Part shown: positions 11,821 through 21,267 of the stretch, in pieces
Layout: each line of letters starts with the position of its first letter
How positions within the stretch are numbered: the stretch's first letter is position 1
DNA from: Candidatus Pullilachnospira stercoravium
GTDB lineage: Bacteria > Bacillota > Clostridia > Lachnospirales > Lachnospiraceae
Length of the DNA: 32,629 bases
Reading direction: 5' to 3'
Assembly: GCA_018713585.1 (NCBI GenBank)
Contig: DVON01000174.1
Coordinates: forward strand, 1 to 32,629
Program-made: the position numbers and the translations under genes
The notes under the pieces: model-generated
Databases searched by the model: none
What the model was told of the DNA's origin: nothing
Seen by the model: only the letters and a program-made list of their open reading frames with translations

Positions 11821-12537
11821 ATGGGGAGAAACGATTACAGCAGGGGGAGAAGAATGACAAGGAGGCAGCGGCAGAAGCAGCTGATACGCCGGGCATTTCT
11901 GGCGCTGGGAATCGGCGGCGTGGGACTGGTGCTGGTGATTTTTGCCTGCAGCCGGCTGTTTCTGGGAGGCCGGTCCGACAGCGGGGAAGGTCAGGAGCAG
12001 ATGACAGAGGAAGATTGGATTGGCGCGCCTGAACTGGATGTGGAACTTCTGGATGTGAATGAATATTCCCGTCCGGGTACGCCGCTGGAGCAGATTAACG
12101 GCATCGTTGTCCACTATACGGCCAATCCGGGCAGCAGCGCCATGGCCAACCGGGATTATTTCCAGGGACTGAAGGACGCGCATACCACAAAGGCCAGCAG
12201 CCATTTTATTGTGGGGCTGGACGGTGAGATCGTTCAGTGTATTCCCAGTACGGAGATTTCCTACGCATCGAATAACCGGAATGGGGATACATTATCTATA
12301 GAGTGCTGCCATCCGGACGATACAGGACAGTTTAATGACAGTACCTATCAGTCCCTGGTACAGCTGACAGGCTGGCTCTGCAGCCGGTTTGGCCTCAGCA
12401 GCCAGGATGTGATCCGCCACTATGATGTGACGGGGAAAATCTGTCCCAAATATTTTGTAGATCACGAGGACGCCTGGGAAACATTCCGGCAGGATGTGGA
12501 GGCGGAGATTGCGGAAATTAACGCGATGAAGGCATAG
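11821..12537 (+). CDS. N-acetylmuramoyl-L-alanine amidase (Amidase_2-type) with N-terminal membrane anchor
   Basis: INGIVVHYTANPGSSAMANRDYF...ASSHFIVGLDGEIVQCIPSTEISYASNNRNGDTLSIECCHPD...DVIRHYDVTGKICPKYF. Confidence 0.9.
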   Translation: MGRNDYSRGRRMTRRQRQKQLIRRAFLALGIGGVGLVLVIFACSRLFLGGRSDSGEGQEQMTEEDWIGAPELDVELLDVNEYSRPGTPLEQINGIVVHYTANPGSSAMANRDYFQGLKDAHTTKASSHFIVGLDGEIVQCIPSTEISYASNNRNGDTLSIECCHPDDTGQFNDSTYQSLVQLTGWLCSRFGLSSQDVIRHYDVTGKICPKYFVDHEDAWETFRQDVEAEIAEINAMKA

Positions 12538-12623
12538 ATCAGGCCGGCGGCATACGGACGCTTTCGGAGCAGAAGACACAAGAAAAGGAACGACGGAAAC
12601 ATTTCCGGCGGAAAGGAGTTTAT

Positions 12624-14426
12624 ATGGGAGCAAGAAAACGTGAGGAACAGAATCCGGCCGACTGCTGGGCGCTGGAGGATCTGTTTGCGTCAGATGAACA
12701 GTGGGAGAAGGCTGTGGAAGAATTTCCGGAAAAGATGAGACATTTTTCCGGTTTCGCCGGCCATCTGGGAGAGGATGGAGAGACGCTTCTGAAGGCAATG
12801 CAGACATTGGACGATCTGAACTGTGCATTTGAACGGATTTATGTATATGCCAATCAGAAATATCATCAGGATACAGGAAACGGGAAGTATCAGGAAATGG
12901 CGGCCCGGACTGCCCGCATGTCGGCACAGCTGGAGCATGCGGCCGCTTTTGTGGAGCCGGAGCTGCTGGCGGTTCCCTCCGGGCGGCTGGAGACATTTTT
13001 TGCCGAAGAAGCCGGACTGGAGGCTTACCGCAGAAAAATCGGGGAAAGTCTGAGAATGAAGGCGCATATACTGTCAGAGGAGCTGGAGCGTGTGCTTGCC
13101 ATGACGGGAGAAATGGCCCGGACGCCGGAAAACGTATTTTCCATGTTTCAGAATGCGGATCTGAAGTTCGGCGAGCTGACTGTGGACGGAAACAAGGAGG
13201 TACTGACCCAGGGAAATTACGTACGATTCCTGGAAAATGAGGACCGGCAGGTGAGAAAACAGGCCTTCCGGATGTTTCTGGGAAGATACCGGGAATTTCA
13301 GAATACGCTGGCAGCTGTGTACGGAGGAAATCTGGCAGGGGATATCTTTTCTTCCAGAATGAGAAAATATCCGTCCTGTCTGGAAATGGCGCTGGACGGA
13401 GGCAATATCCCCACCAGCGTATACACACAGCTGATCGAGGCGGTTCATGACCATCTGGATCTGATGTACCGCTATGTGCGTCTCAGAAAACGGGCGCTGA
13501 AGGTGGATGAGCTTCACATGTACGACGTCTATGTTCCGCTGGCCAAACCCACCAGCCAGAATATTCCCTTTTCTGAGGCAAAGGAGATCGTGAAGGAAGG
13601 ACTGGCCATTCTGGGAGACGATTATGTGAAGCTTCTGGAGGAGGGATTTTCCAACCGCTGGATTGATGTCTATGAAAACGAAGGGAAACGGGGAGGAGCG
13701 TATTCCTGGGGAGCTTATGGGACGCATCCTTATGTACTACTGAATTATCAGGAAAATCTGAACAATGTGTTCACGCTGGCTCATGAAATGGGACATGCGC
13801 TTCACAGCTACTACTCCGATCATCACCAGCCCTACACCTATGCGGGATACCGGATTTTTGTGGCGGAGGTGGCATCTACCTGCAATGAGGCTCTGCTGAT
13901 TCACCACCTTCTCGATAAAGCATCCGGGAGAGAAGAAAAGGCTTATCTGATTAATTATTTCCTGGATCAGTTTAAGGGAACCATTTACCGGCAGACCATG
14001 TTCGCGGAATTTGAGCTGCTGGCGCATCAGAAGGCGGAGCGGGGGGAAGGCATCACTGCCCAGGGGCTCAGTGAGATGTACTATACACTGAATAAGAAAT
14101 ATTTCGGCGAGGATATGGTAAGCGATCCGGAAATCGCACTGGAATGGGCCAGAATACCCCATTTCTATACGCCGTTCTATGTGTACCAGTATGCCACAGG
14201 ATTCGCGGCGGCAATCGCCATCAGCAGCAGGATACTTTCCGGCGAACCGGGGGCTGTGGAGGATTATAAAAAGTTCCTTTCGGGAGGAAGCTCTATGGAT
14301 TGCATCGACCTTCTGAAACTGGCAGGCGTAGATATGACCAGCAAGGAGCCGGTGGACCGGGCACTGGAGGTTTTCGGAGAATATCTGGACAAGCTGGAAA
14401 TGCTGATGGACGAGAGCGAAGCGTAA
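12624..14426 (+). CDS. pepF: Oligoendopeptidase F (M3 family)
   Basis: HEMGHALHSYYSDHHQPYTYAGYRIFVAEVASTCNEALL zinc-protease motif and M3B architecture. Confidence 0.93.
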   Translation: MGARKREEQNPADCWALEDLFASDEQWEKAVEEFPEKMRHFSGFAGHLGEDGETLLKAMQTLDDLNCAFERIYVYANQKYHQDTGNGKYQEMAARTARMSAQLEHAAAFVEPELLAVPSGRLETFFAEEAGLEAYRRKIGESLRMKAHILSEELERVLAMTGEMARTPENVFSMFQNADLKFGELTVDGNKEVLTQGNYVRFLENEDRQVRKQAFRMFLGRYREFQNTLAAVYGGNLAGDIFSSRMRKYPSCLEMALDGGNIPTSVYTQLIEAVHDHLDLMYRYVRLRKRALKVDELHMYDVYVPLAKPTSQNIPFSEAKEIVKEGLAILGDDYVKLLEEGFSNRWIDVYENEGKRGGAYSWGAYGTHPYVLLNYQENLNNVFTLAHEMGHALHSYYSDHHQPYTYAGYRIFVAEVASTCNEALLIHHLLDKASGREEKAYLINYFLDQFKGTIYRQTMFAEFELLAHQKAERGEGITAQGLSEMYYTLNKKYFGEDMVSDPEIALEWARIPHFYTPFYVYQYATGFAAAIAISSRILSGEPGAVEDYKKFLSGGSSMDCIDLLKLAGVDMTSKEPVDRALEVFGEYLDKLEMLMDESEA

Positions 14427-14561
14427 GTGATGGTCAACGCTGCGGCAGCCGGAAGGCGGAGGCCCTGGCTGCCGCAAAAAATGAGAAAAAACTTCAGGAA
14501 GCCATTGCAATTATGGAAAAGCATGTTACAATAGTATTACGAAAAAGTTAAAGGTGATAAC

Positions 14562-15326
14562 ATGAATATATATGAAGCAATCTTTGTCAGGCGTTCCGTA
14601 AAAAATTATCTGCCGGATGGCCTCAGCCCTCAGACACTGCAGGACATTTTGGATGAATACGATGATGTAAAAGGGCTGTTTGGGGGCATTGAGACAGAAC
14701 TGGTGATTTTAGATAACCGGAAGGGGGAGTATCGTCTTCTGAGCCTTCTGGGAATCCGGGCTCCGTATTATCTGGCGATTTATTCGGAGGAGAAGGACCG
14801 GGCGGTGATGAATGCGGGATATCTGATGCAGCAGATGTCTCTGTATCTCTGTACCAGAGGTCTGGGCAGTTGTTTTGTGGGGAATCCCATGATGAAGAAA
14901 AAATATATGCGACGGGATGGCAAAAAACTGATGGCGGTACTTGCTTTTGGAAAGCCCAAGGGCAGCTGTGTGCGGAAACCGGTGGATGCCAGGCGGCTGA
15001 GTCTGTCAGAACTGTGCGTCTATAAGGAGATGCCCAGACAATGGATGAAGCAGCTGCTGGAAGCAGCCAGGATGTCTCCTTCTTATATGAACAGTCAGCC
15101 CTGGCGCTTTGTGGTTTTTGACAGCCGTATTCATATTTTTTCCAAGAAGCATGCCAGCGACCGGCTGGGCAGATATGACGAATTGAATTTTGGCATTATG
15201 TATGCCAATATGATGGTGGCGGCGGAGGAATTGTGGCTGGATGTGGACCTGATCCGTCTGGAGGAAATCAGCCAGAAAAATTTCCCCAACAGTCAGTATA
15301 TGCTCAGTGCGATTCTGCGTCTTTGA
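14562..15326 (+). CDS. Nitroreductase family protein
   Basis: MNIYEAIFVRRSVKNYLPDGLS... and LLEAARMSPSYMNSQPWRFVVFD, nitroreductase-fold signatures. Confidence 0.8.
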   Translation: MNIYEAIFVRRSVKNYLPDGLSPQTLQDILDEYDDVKGLFGGIETELVILDNRKGEYRLLSLLGIRAPYYLAIYSEEKDRAVMNAGYLMQQMSLYLCTRGLGSCFVGNPMMKKKYMRRDGKKLMAVLAFGKPKGSCVRKPVDARRLSLSELCVYKEMPRQWMKQLLEAARMSPSYMNSQPWRFVVFDSRIHIFSKKHASDRLGRYDELNFGIMYANMMVAAEELWLDVDLIRLEEISQKNFPNSQYMLSAILRL

Positions 15327-15411
15327 CCGGGAATCTGTGCTGCATCAGCGGCCAAGATGCAGATTCCCCGGACTGGCGGTAAAAATCCTGCAAAAAAAAG
15401 ATAAATTGTTA

Positions 15412-15440
15412 TTGACAGTCGCGGGAATATATAGTATAGT
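15412..15440 (+). promoter_or_regulatory. Promoter of tRNA-Gly
   Basis: TTGACA (15412-15417), 17-bp spacer, TATAGT (15435-15440). Confidence 0.8.
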
Positions 15441-15467
15441 ATCATTTGTTCGGAAGAACACGGTTGT

Positions 15468-15539
15468 GCACGAGTGGCTCAGTGGTGGAGTATCGCCTTG
15501 CCAAGGCGAGGGTCGCGGGTTCGAATCCCGTCTCGTGCT
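15468..15539 (+). tRNA. tRNA-Gly (anticodon GCC)
   Basis: Cloverleaf: acceptor GCACGAG/CTCGTGC, anticodon arm TCGCC-TTGCCAA-GGCGA, T arm GCGGG-TTCGAAT-CCCGT. Confidence 0.95.
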
Positions 15540-15550
15540 TAGTGCGAGAG

Positions 15551-15594
15551 AGGCTGTAGAAAATGAGAAATCATTTTTCTATAGCCCTTTTTTT
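15551..15594 (+). terminator. Terminator after tRNA-Gly
   Basis: GGCTGTAGAAAA...TTTTCTATAGCC followed by a T run. Confidence 0.8.
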
Positions 15595-15687
15595 ATGCGT
15601 GGTGCACATAAAATTTCAAATATTTTACTTTAGAAAAAGCGCAAATAGCATACAGTTCTCCAGAGTCCACGACAATGTGCCGCAGGT

Positions 15688-15714
15688 GGAGAATCCTGCC
15701 TCGCAGGATTCTCC
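15688..15714. repeat. Perfect 12-bp stem / 3-nt loop inverted repeat
   Basis: GGAGAATCCTGC-CTC-GCAGGATTCTCC; no T tract on either side. Confidence 0.85.
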
Positions 15715-15723
15715 GGGCGAAAT

Positions 15724-17064
15724 TTATCTGCTTTTCTCCATGGGAAGAAGCCGGAAGCTTTGTTCACCTTCATATTCAATGCGGGTTTTAAGAAATGCCT
15801 CCATGGCGGCAACGAGGGAGAGGGTATCCTCTGCGCCCCCCGTTTCGTAGGGAGAGTGCATGCCCAGAAGCGGTGCTCCGATATCCACGGAAGGAATTGA
15901 AATCTGCGACGCGGACAGATTTCCCAGGGTAGAGCCTCCCGGCACATCAGAATGATTGAAAAATACCTGAGTAGGAATTTGTTCCTGTCTGCAGATGGCC
16001 CGGAAAATAGCGCTGGAGATTCCGTCAGAGGTATATTTCTGGTTAGCGGCATATTTGATCATAACACCGCCGTTCAGATAAGGGTGGTTGCCGGGATCGG
16101 ATTTTGCCGGGTAATTGGGATGGAGGGCATGGCCGTTGTCAGCGGATACCATGAAGCTGCGGGACAGTGCGCGCAGATACCCTTCTTCTGTGAGATTCAG
16201 GGACAGGCTGATTCGTCGCATCACATCCTTCAGGAAGGTGGAGCAGGCGCCCTGGCGGCTCTGGCTTCCCACCTCTTCGTTGTCAAACATCACTGCCATG
16301 GGAATCAGATCCGGATGTACCTGGCCGGAGATGGCCCTGAATGACGCGAAGGCGCACTGCAGATCATCCAGCCGGGGGGCGCCGATGAATTCCCGGGAAG
16401 CACCCCAGATACGCCCTTCCATCCGGTTGTACAGGAACAGATCCATGGTGAGGATAGCGCTTTCCGCAAGATTCAGGGAGGAAGCTGCCATGGCCCTCAC
16501 CGAGACAGGAGGCTGGCAGCCGCCGATGAGTGGCAGCATATCCGTCTGAATACTGTATTTGTAGCCGTCATTGATACCGCGGTTCATGTGAATCGCCAGA
16601 TTGACGATCATAGCCAGATCCTGATCCAGATTGACCAGGCGGCTTTCGATGTGTCCGTTTTCCTCTGTCAGCACCCGTCCGGCCAGCGACAGGGGGCGGT
16701 CAAACCATGGAGCCAGGATAGAACCGCCGTAGCGTTCCACATTCAGCCGGGTATACCGGTTTTCAACCGTCATTTCCCCGTTTTCCTTCAGTTTGAAGGA
16801 CGGTGAGTCACTGTGGCTGGCAATAATATGAAAAGACGGATTTCCGGCATGAGCGGCTTCTGGAAGACAGAAAGCAGCCAGCGAAGACTGGTTTCTGGTG
16901 ACGTAGTATCGTCCGCCGTATTCCAGCGCCCAGGCATCCTGTTCTCTCAGAGGCTGAAAACCGTGGCTTTCCAGCATGGAAGCGGCTGAAGCCACTGCAT
17001 GGTACGGACTGGGGCTGTTTTGAATGAAAGTAAATAGTTCCTGATTGATTTGTGTAGTGTTCAT
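15724..17064 (-). CDS. M18 family aminopeptidase
   Basis: NSPSPYHAVASAASMLESHGF...HIIASHSDSPSFKLKENGE...MFDNEEVGSQSRQGA...VPGGSTLGNLSASQISIPSVDIGAPLLGMHSPYETGGAEDT. Confidence 0.95.
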   Translation of the reverse strand: MNTTQINQELFTFIQNSPSPYHAVASAASMLESHGFQPLREQDAWALEYGGRYYVTRNQSSLAAFCLPEAAHAGNPSFHIIASHSDSPSFKLKENGEMTVENRYTRLNVERYGGSILAPWFDRPLSLAGRVLTEENGHIESRLVNLDQDLAMIVNLAIHMNRGINDGYKYSIQTDMLPLIGGCQPPVSVRAMAASSLNLAESAILTMDLFLYNRMEGRIWGASREFIGAPRLDDLQCAFASFRAISGQVHPDLIPMAVMFDNEEVGSQSRQGACSTFLKDVMRRISLSLNLTEEGYLRALSRSFMVSADNGHALHPNYPAKSDPGNHPYLNGGVMIKYAANQKYTSDGISSAIFRAICRQEQIPTQVFFNHSDVPGGSTLGNLSASQISIPSVDIGAPLLGMHSPYETGGAEDTLSLVAAMEAFLKTRIEYEGEQSFRLLPMEKSR

Positions 17065-17227
17065 AAGATTCCTTTCTCTGTCTGCCAGTTAATGTAAGGC
17101 CGAAAGGCCCGAAAAGGCTTGTTATGTCTATTATAGCAAAAGAAACAAAATCTTCAAGAAAGATAGACAATTCATACAAAACCGGATATAATACAGAATA
17201 GGAGACGGACGGATAAGGAGAGAGAAG

Positions 17228-17539
17228 ATGACAGGTTCAATTTTTGACTGGGTGCTGGCGGCCGTTTTGGCTACTATCAGTGTCATTCTGCTCCTGGGCA
17301 AGGGAGAGTTTATTCTCAAAGCCATCAACGGAGGCAGAAGAAAGGAAAAACGCTGGGGGGATAAAGAGAAAAAAAGGTACAGCAGGGCCATGGGAGTGTT
17401 CGTGGGCGTGCTGGCCATTGATGAGGTGATTATTGCGCTGTATTCGGACAATCAGTGGATGATGCTGGTATGCCTGCTGATTGCTGTGGGTGCATTGGTG
17501 GGAATGGGAAAGTTCAGCAGGAACTATTCCCGGAAATAA
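17228..17539 (+). CDS. Small membrane protein (DUF3784-like)
   Basis: 103 aa, several hydrophobic segments and LLLGKGEFILK motif; family from memory. Confidence 0.6.
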   Translation: MTGSIFDWVLAAVLATISVILLLGKGEFILKAINGGRRKEKRWGDKEKKRYSRAMGVFVGVLAIDEVIIALYSDNQWMMLVCLLIAVGALVGMGKFSRNYSRK

Positions 17540-17547
17540 GAGATCTG

Positions 17548-17584
17548 TGAGAGGGGACGGAGCCATCAGGCCGTCCTCTTTTCC
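17548..17584 (+). terminator. Intrinsic terminator
   Basis: GAGAGGGGACGG...CCGTCCTCTTTTCC. Confidence 0.7.
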
Positions 17585-17640
17585 AATTACACAGGAAACG
17601 GAGGATTCTTTGCTGTTTATGACAAAGGAGGATGTGATTT

Positions 17641-18570
17641 ATGAGAGAACAGTATGAAAAACTGCGTTCCTATGGTGACGGACTGAAGCTGGAAGTGTTG
17701 ACAGTGGTTCCGGAAGGAGAGATCCGGGGGATTTTTCAGATTCATCATGGAATGTCCGAGTATAAGGAGCGGTACCTGCCGTTTATGCGGTTTATGGCAA
17801 AACAGGGGTATGCGGCGGTGATTCATGACTGCCGCGGCCATGGAAAAAGCATACGCTCCCGGGAAGATCTGGGCTATATGTACGGACAGGGAGGAAAGGC
17901 TTTGGTAGAGGATACACACCGGATTCTCCAGGTGATGAAAGAAAGATGGCCGGGGGTGCCGGTGATCCTTCTGGGCCATAGTATGGGTTCTCTGGTGGTA
18001 AGGACCTTTCTGAAACAGTATGACAGGGAGATCGACCTTCTGGTGGTCTGCGGATCTCCCGGAAAAAATCCGCTGCTGGGGATGGGAAAGCTGCTGGCTT
18101 CGGCGGAAAAAATGCTCTATGGCCCCAGACATCGGGCGAAGCTGATCGAAGCTCTGTCCTTCGGCCCCTACGCCGGAAAATTTGCCGGTGAGAAAAGCAG
18201 GTTTTCCTGGTGCTGTTCTGATCCGGAGGTGGTGGCAGAGTATGACGCGTCACCCTTCTGCGGATTTACCTTTACGGTAGACGGGTATGAGGCACTGTTT
18301 TCTCTGATGGAGGAAACCTACTCCATGCGAGGCTGGAAATGCAAAAATCCGGACCTGCCGGTTCTTTTTGTGGCAGGCCGCGAGGATCCCTGTATTGGAG
18401 GCGTCAGAGGATTTGAGCAGGCAGTTTCCCATATGCGTTATGTAGGGTACCGGGATGTAAGCGCGAAGCTGTATGAGGGCATGCGCCATGAAATTTTGAA
18501 TGAGAAAAAGAAGGAGCAGGTATATAAGGATATCCTCCGGTATGCAGAAGAAAAAATAAGACAAAAGTAA
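17641..18570 (+). CDS. Alpha/beta hydrolase (monoacylglycerol lipase/S33-like)
   Basis: HHGMSEYKERYLPFMRFMAKQGYAAVIHDCRGHGKS...VILLGHSMGSLVVRTFL. Confidence 0.88.
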   Translation: MREQYEKLRSYGDGLKLEVLTVVPEGEIRGIFQIHHGMSEYKERYLPFMRFMAKQGYAAVIHDCRGHGKSIRSREDLGYMYGQGGKALVEDTHRILQVMKERWPGVPVILLGHSMGSLVVRTFLKQYDREIDLLVVCGSPGKNPLLGMGKLLASAEKMLYGPRHRAKLIEALSFGPYAGKFAGEKSRFSWCCSDPEVVAEYDASPFCGFTFTVDGYEALFSLMEETYSMRGWKCKNPDLPVLFVAGREDPCIGGVRGFEQAVSHMRYVGYRDVSAKLYEGMRHEILNEKKKEQVYKDILRYAEEKIRQK

Positions 18571-18620
18571 AATTTATGTAAAATAGAGAACTCCCTTAAA
18601 ATCGGGCTTTTTCATGGCGC

Positions 18621-18639
18621 TTTACATAGATTTAACATT
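18621..18639 (+). promoter_or_regulatory. Putative Pho box upstream of Na/Pi cotransporter 1
   Basis: TTTACA-TAGAT-TTAACA-TT, 11-bp spaced direct repeats; TATAAT at 18670-18675 without a good -35; an additional TTTACA at 18655. Confidence 0.55.
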
Positions 18640-18725
18640 GGGCCGGATGAGAACTTTACAATGATTTCCTATAATAGTGAATCGAAAAACAGGAAAACAC
18701 GCGAGAATAACAGAGGGAGGAGTAA

Positions 18726-20489
18726 ATGGATATCTTTGGTATATTAAGCCTGATCGGCGGACTGGCATTTTTTCTGTATGGCATCCAGCTCATGGGAAGC
18801 AGTATTGAAAAAGTGTCAGGGGGACGGCTGGAGCGTCTGCTGGAAAAGCCTGCATCCAGTCCCGTCAGGGCCGCGCTTTTGGGAGCGGGTGTGGCGGGGC
18901 TGCTGCAGTCGTCCGCGGCTACTACCGTGATGGTTGTTGGATTTGTCAATTCGGGAATCATGAAGCTTACGCAGGCAGCGGGGATTATTATAGGAGCTAA
19001 TGTGGGAACTACGGTGACCGCCTGGATTTTAAGTCTCTGCGGTCTGGAAGGAAGCAGCTTCTGGATTCGTATGTGCAGGCCTTCTGCCTTCGCGCCCGTT
19101 CTGGCGGCAGTGGGAGTGATCTGGCTGTTTTTTGTGAAAAACGAAAAGAAGAAGGATGCAGGGCTGATTCTGGTGGGATTTTCCATTATGCTTTCAGGTA
19201 TGGGAGCCATGATCCAGGCAATGCGGCCGCTGGGAGAAGTCCCGGGCTTTCAGGGAATGTTACTGGCCTTTGCCACGCCTATTCTGGGAATCATTGCCGG
19301 AGCGGTTTTAACGGCGCTGCTGCAAAGTTCCACGGTTTCCGTGGGCCTCCTCCAGGCATTGTCTGTCACCGGCACGGTCACCTACGGCGCTGCCATTCCG
19401 ATTATCCTGGGCGGAAATATCGGCACTTGTGTCTTTGCTATGTTTTCCGCCGCGGGGGCCAGCAAAAATGCAAAAAGAGCTGCAGTGATGCACCTGTATT
19501 TTAATCTGATTGGCGCAGTGGTTCTGCTGGGTGTTTTTTATCTGCTGAATTCTTTTTTGAACTTTTCTTTTCTCATGGCATCTGCCAGCCCCGTGGGGAT
19601 TGCGGCGGCGCATACCCTGTTTAATCTGATTACGGCGGTTCTGATTCTGCCCTTTACCGGCGGATTGAAAAAACTGGCCTGTATGACGGTGCGGGACGGT
19701 GCCAGCGTGGAGCCCCGGCCGCTTCAGAAGGTTCAGATTGTGGACGAGCGTTTTCTTGGAGCTCCGGCTTTCGCCATTGAGCAGAGCCGGCAGGCGGCCA
19801 TTCAGATGGCTAAGAGAGCCCGGGAAAATTTGTTTGAGGCTATGGATCTGGTGAGGGAATATTCCCCGGAAAAGATAAAAAGGATCGGCGAACTGGAGAG
19901 TGTGGTGGATCGTTATGAAGATGAATTGGGCAGCTTTCTCATAAAACTTGGAAGGAAAAACCTGACGGAGGGAGACAGCCACACCCTTTCCATACTGTCT
20001 CACTGTATCCGGGATTTTGAAAGAATTTCCGATCACGCATTTAATATTATGGAAACTGTTCAGCGGATGCATGATAACCATGTTAAATTTTCAGATAAAG
20101 CAGTGAGAGAGCTGGAAGTTCTGATGCGGGCGGTGCGGGATATCGCCGACAGCGCATTTGAGGTATTTTCTTCTCAGGATGCCAGACTTTCCCAGACCAT
20201 AGAGCCGCTGGAAGAGGTGATCGATGAGCTGAAACGGGAATTGAACCGGCGGCATATCCGCCGTCTCCGGGAGGGAGAATGTACCATTGAACTGGGATTT
20301 TCCCTGGCGGATATCACCACCAGCCTGGAGCGGGTGGCGGATCACTGTTCCAATATTGCGGTCTGCATTTCCCAGGTAAAGGAGGATATGTACGATACGC
20401 ATGAGTATCTGGATACCATGAAATATGAGGATGACGGTTTTTTCCGCGGACAGGTTTCTGAAATCCAGGAAAAATATATCCTTCCCTAA
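18726..20489 (+). CDS. Na/Pi cotransporter family protein with PhoU-like domain (paralog 1)
   Basis: GGLAFFLYGIQLMGSSIEKVSGGRLERLLEKPASSPVRAALLGAGVAGLLQSSAATTVMVVGFVNSGIM...; C-terminal helical PhoU-like region. Confidence 0.93.
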   Translation: MDIFGILSLIGGLAFFLYGIQLMGSSIEKVSGGRLERLLEKPASSPVRAALLGAGVAGLLQSSAATTVMVVGFVNSGIMKLTQAAGIIIGANVGTTVTAWILSLCGLEGSSFWIRMCRPSAFAPVLAAVGVIWLFFVKNEKKKDAGLILVGFSIMLSGMGAMIQAMRPLGEVPGFQGMLLAFATPILGIIAGAVLTALLQSSTVSVGLLQALSVTGTVTYGAAIPIILGGNIGTCVFAMFSAAGASKNAKRAAVMHLYFNLIGAVVLLGVFYLLNSFLNFSFLMASASPVGIAAAHTLFNLITAVLILPFTGGLKKLACMTVRDGASVEPRPLQKVQIVDERFLGAPAFAIEQSRQAAIQMAKRARENLFEAMDLVREYSPEKIKRIGELESVVDRYEDELGSFLIKLGRKNLTEGDSHTLSILSHCIRDFERISDHAFNIMETVQRMHDNHVKFSDKAVRELEVLMRAVRDIADSAFEVFSSQDARLSQTIEPLEEVIDELKRELNRRHIRRLREGECTIELGFSLADITTSLERVADHCSNIAVCISQVKEDMYDTHEYLDTMKYEDDGFFRGQVSEIQEKYILP

Positions 20490-20546
20490 AGGATACCTTT
20501 ATGGCCTCCGGCCTGTCAAAAGGAAATACCTTTATGGCCATCCGGC
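20488..20546 (+). repeat. Imperfect 31-bp duplication made of paired mini-hairpins in the leader of the response regulator
   Basis: [AAAGG-ata-CCTTT-at-GGCC-tcc-GGCC][AAAGG-aaata-CCTTT-at-GGCC-atcc-GGCC]. Confidence 0.75.
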
Positions 20547-20592
20547 CAATAAGGAGGAATCCCTAATTATAGAAAACGCGAGGTGACACAAA

Positions 20593-21267
20593 ATGATTTA
20601 TTGTGTGGAAGATGAAAGAAATATCCGGGAGCTGTTGGTTTACACCCTGACGTCCACGGGATTTTCGGCGAAAGGACTGGAAAATGGGGAGCAGCTGTTC
20701 CGGGAATTGACCAGAGAACTGCCGGAGCTGATTTTGCTGGACATCATGCTTCCCGGAGAAGACGGGTATACGATTCTGGAAAAACTGAAACAGATGCCCT
20801 CCGCGAGAGATATTCCTGTGATTATGGTTACAGCCAAAAGCGCGGAATTTGACAAGGTAAAAGGGCTGGATGGAGGCGCGGATGATTATATCACCAAACC
20901 TTTCGGCATGATGGAATTCATTTCCAGAGTGAAGGCAGTTCTTCGCCGCAGGGCGCCTCAGACAGAGGACAGAGATCTGGTGCAGGGCAGTCTGCGTGTC
21001 TGTGTGGACCGGCATGAAGTGACGGAAAACGGAAGAAAGGTGGAGCTTACGCTGAAGGAGTTTGAGCTGCTGCGCTACTTGATGGAAAACAAGGGGATTG
21101 TGCTGACCAGAGATCAGCTGCTGACCAGAATCTGGGGCTATGATTTCGACGGAGAAACGCGGACGGTGGATGTGCATATCCGTACACTCCGCCAGAAACT
21201 GGGAGATGCAGGTTCCTTTATCGAGACGGTACGGGGTGTGGGTTATCGGATGGGAGATGAGGAATGA
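20593..21267 (+). CDS. OmpR/PhoB-family response regulator (PhoP-like)
   Basis: Receiver domain ELILLDIMLPGEDGYTILEKLK...VTAKSAEFDKVKGLDGGADDYITKPF and winged-helix output TRTVDVHIRTLRQKLGD. Confidence 0.93.
   Translation: MIYCVEDERNIRELLVYTLTSTGFSAKGLENGEQLFRELTRELPELILLDIMLPGEDGYTILEKLKQMPSARDIPVIMVTAKSAEFDKVKGLDGGADDYITKPFGMMEFISRVKAVLRRRAPQTEDRDLVQGSLRVCVDRHEVTENGRKVELTLKEFELLRYLMENKGIVLTRDQLLTRIWGYDFDGETRTVDVHIRTLRQKLGDAGSFIETVRGVGYRMGDEE

Noticed and set aside
12292-13428. 378-aa minus-strand ORF across the amidase/pepF junction
   Set aside because: Spans two well-supported plus-strand genes; shadow ORF.
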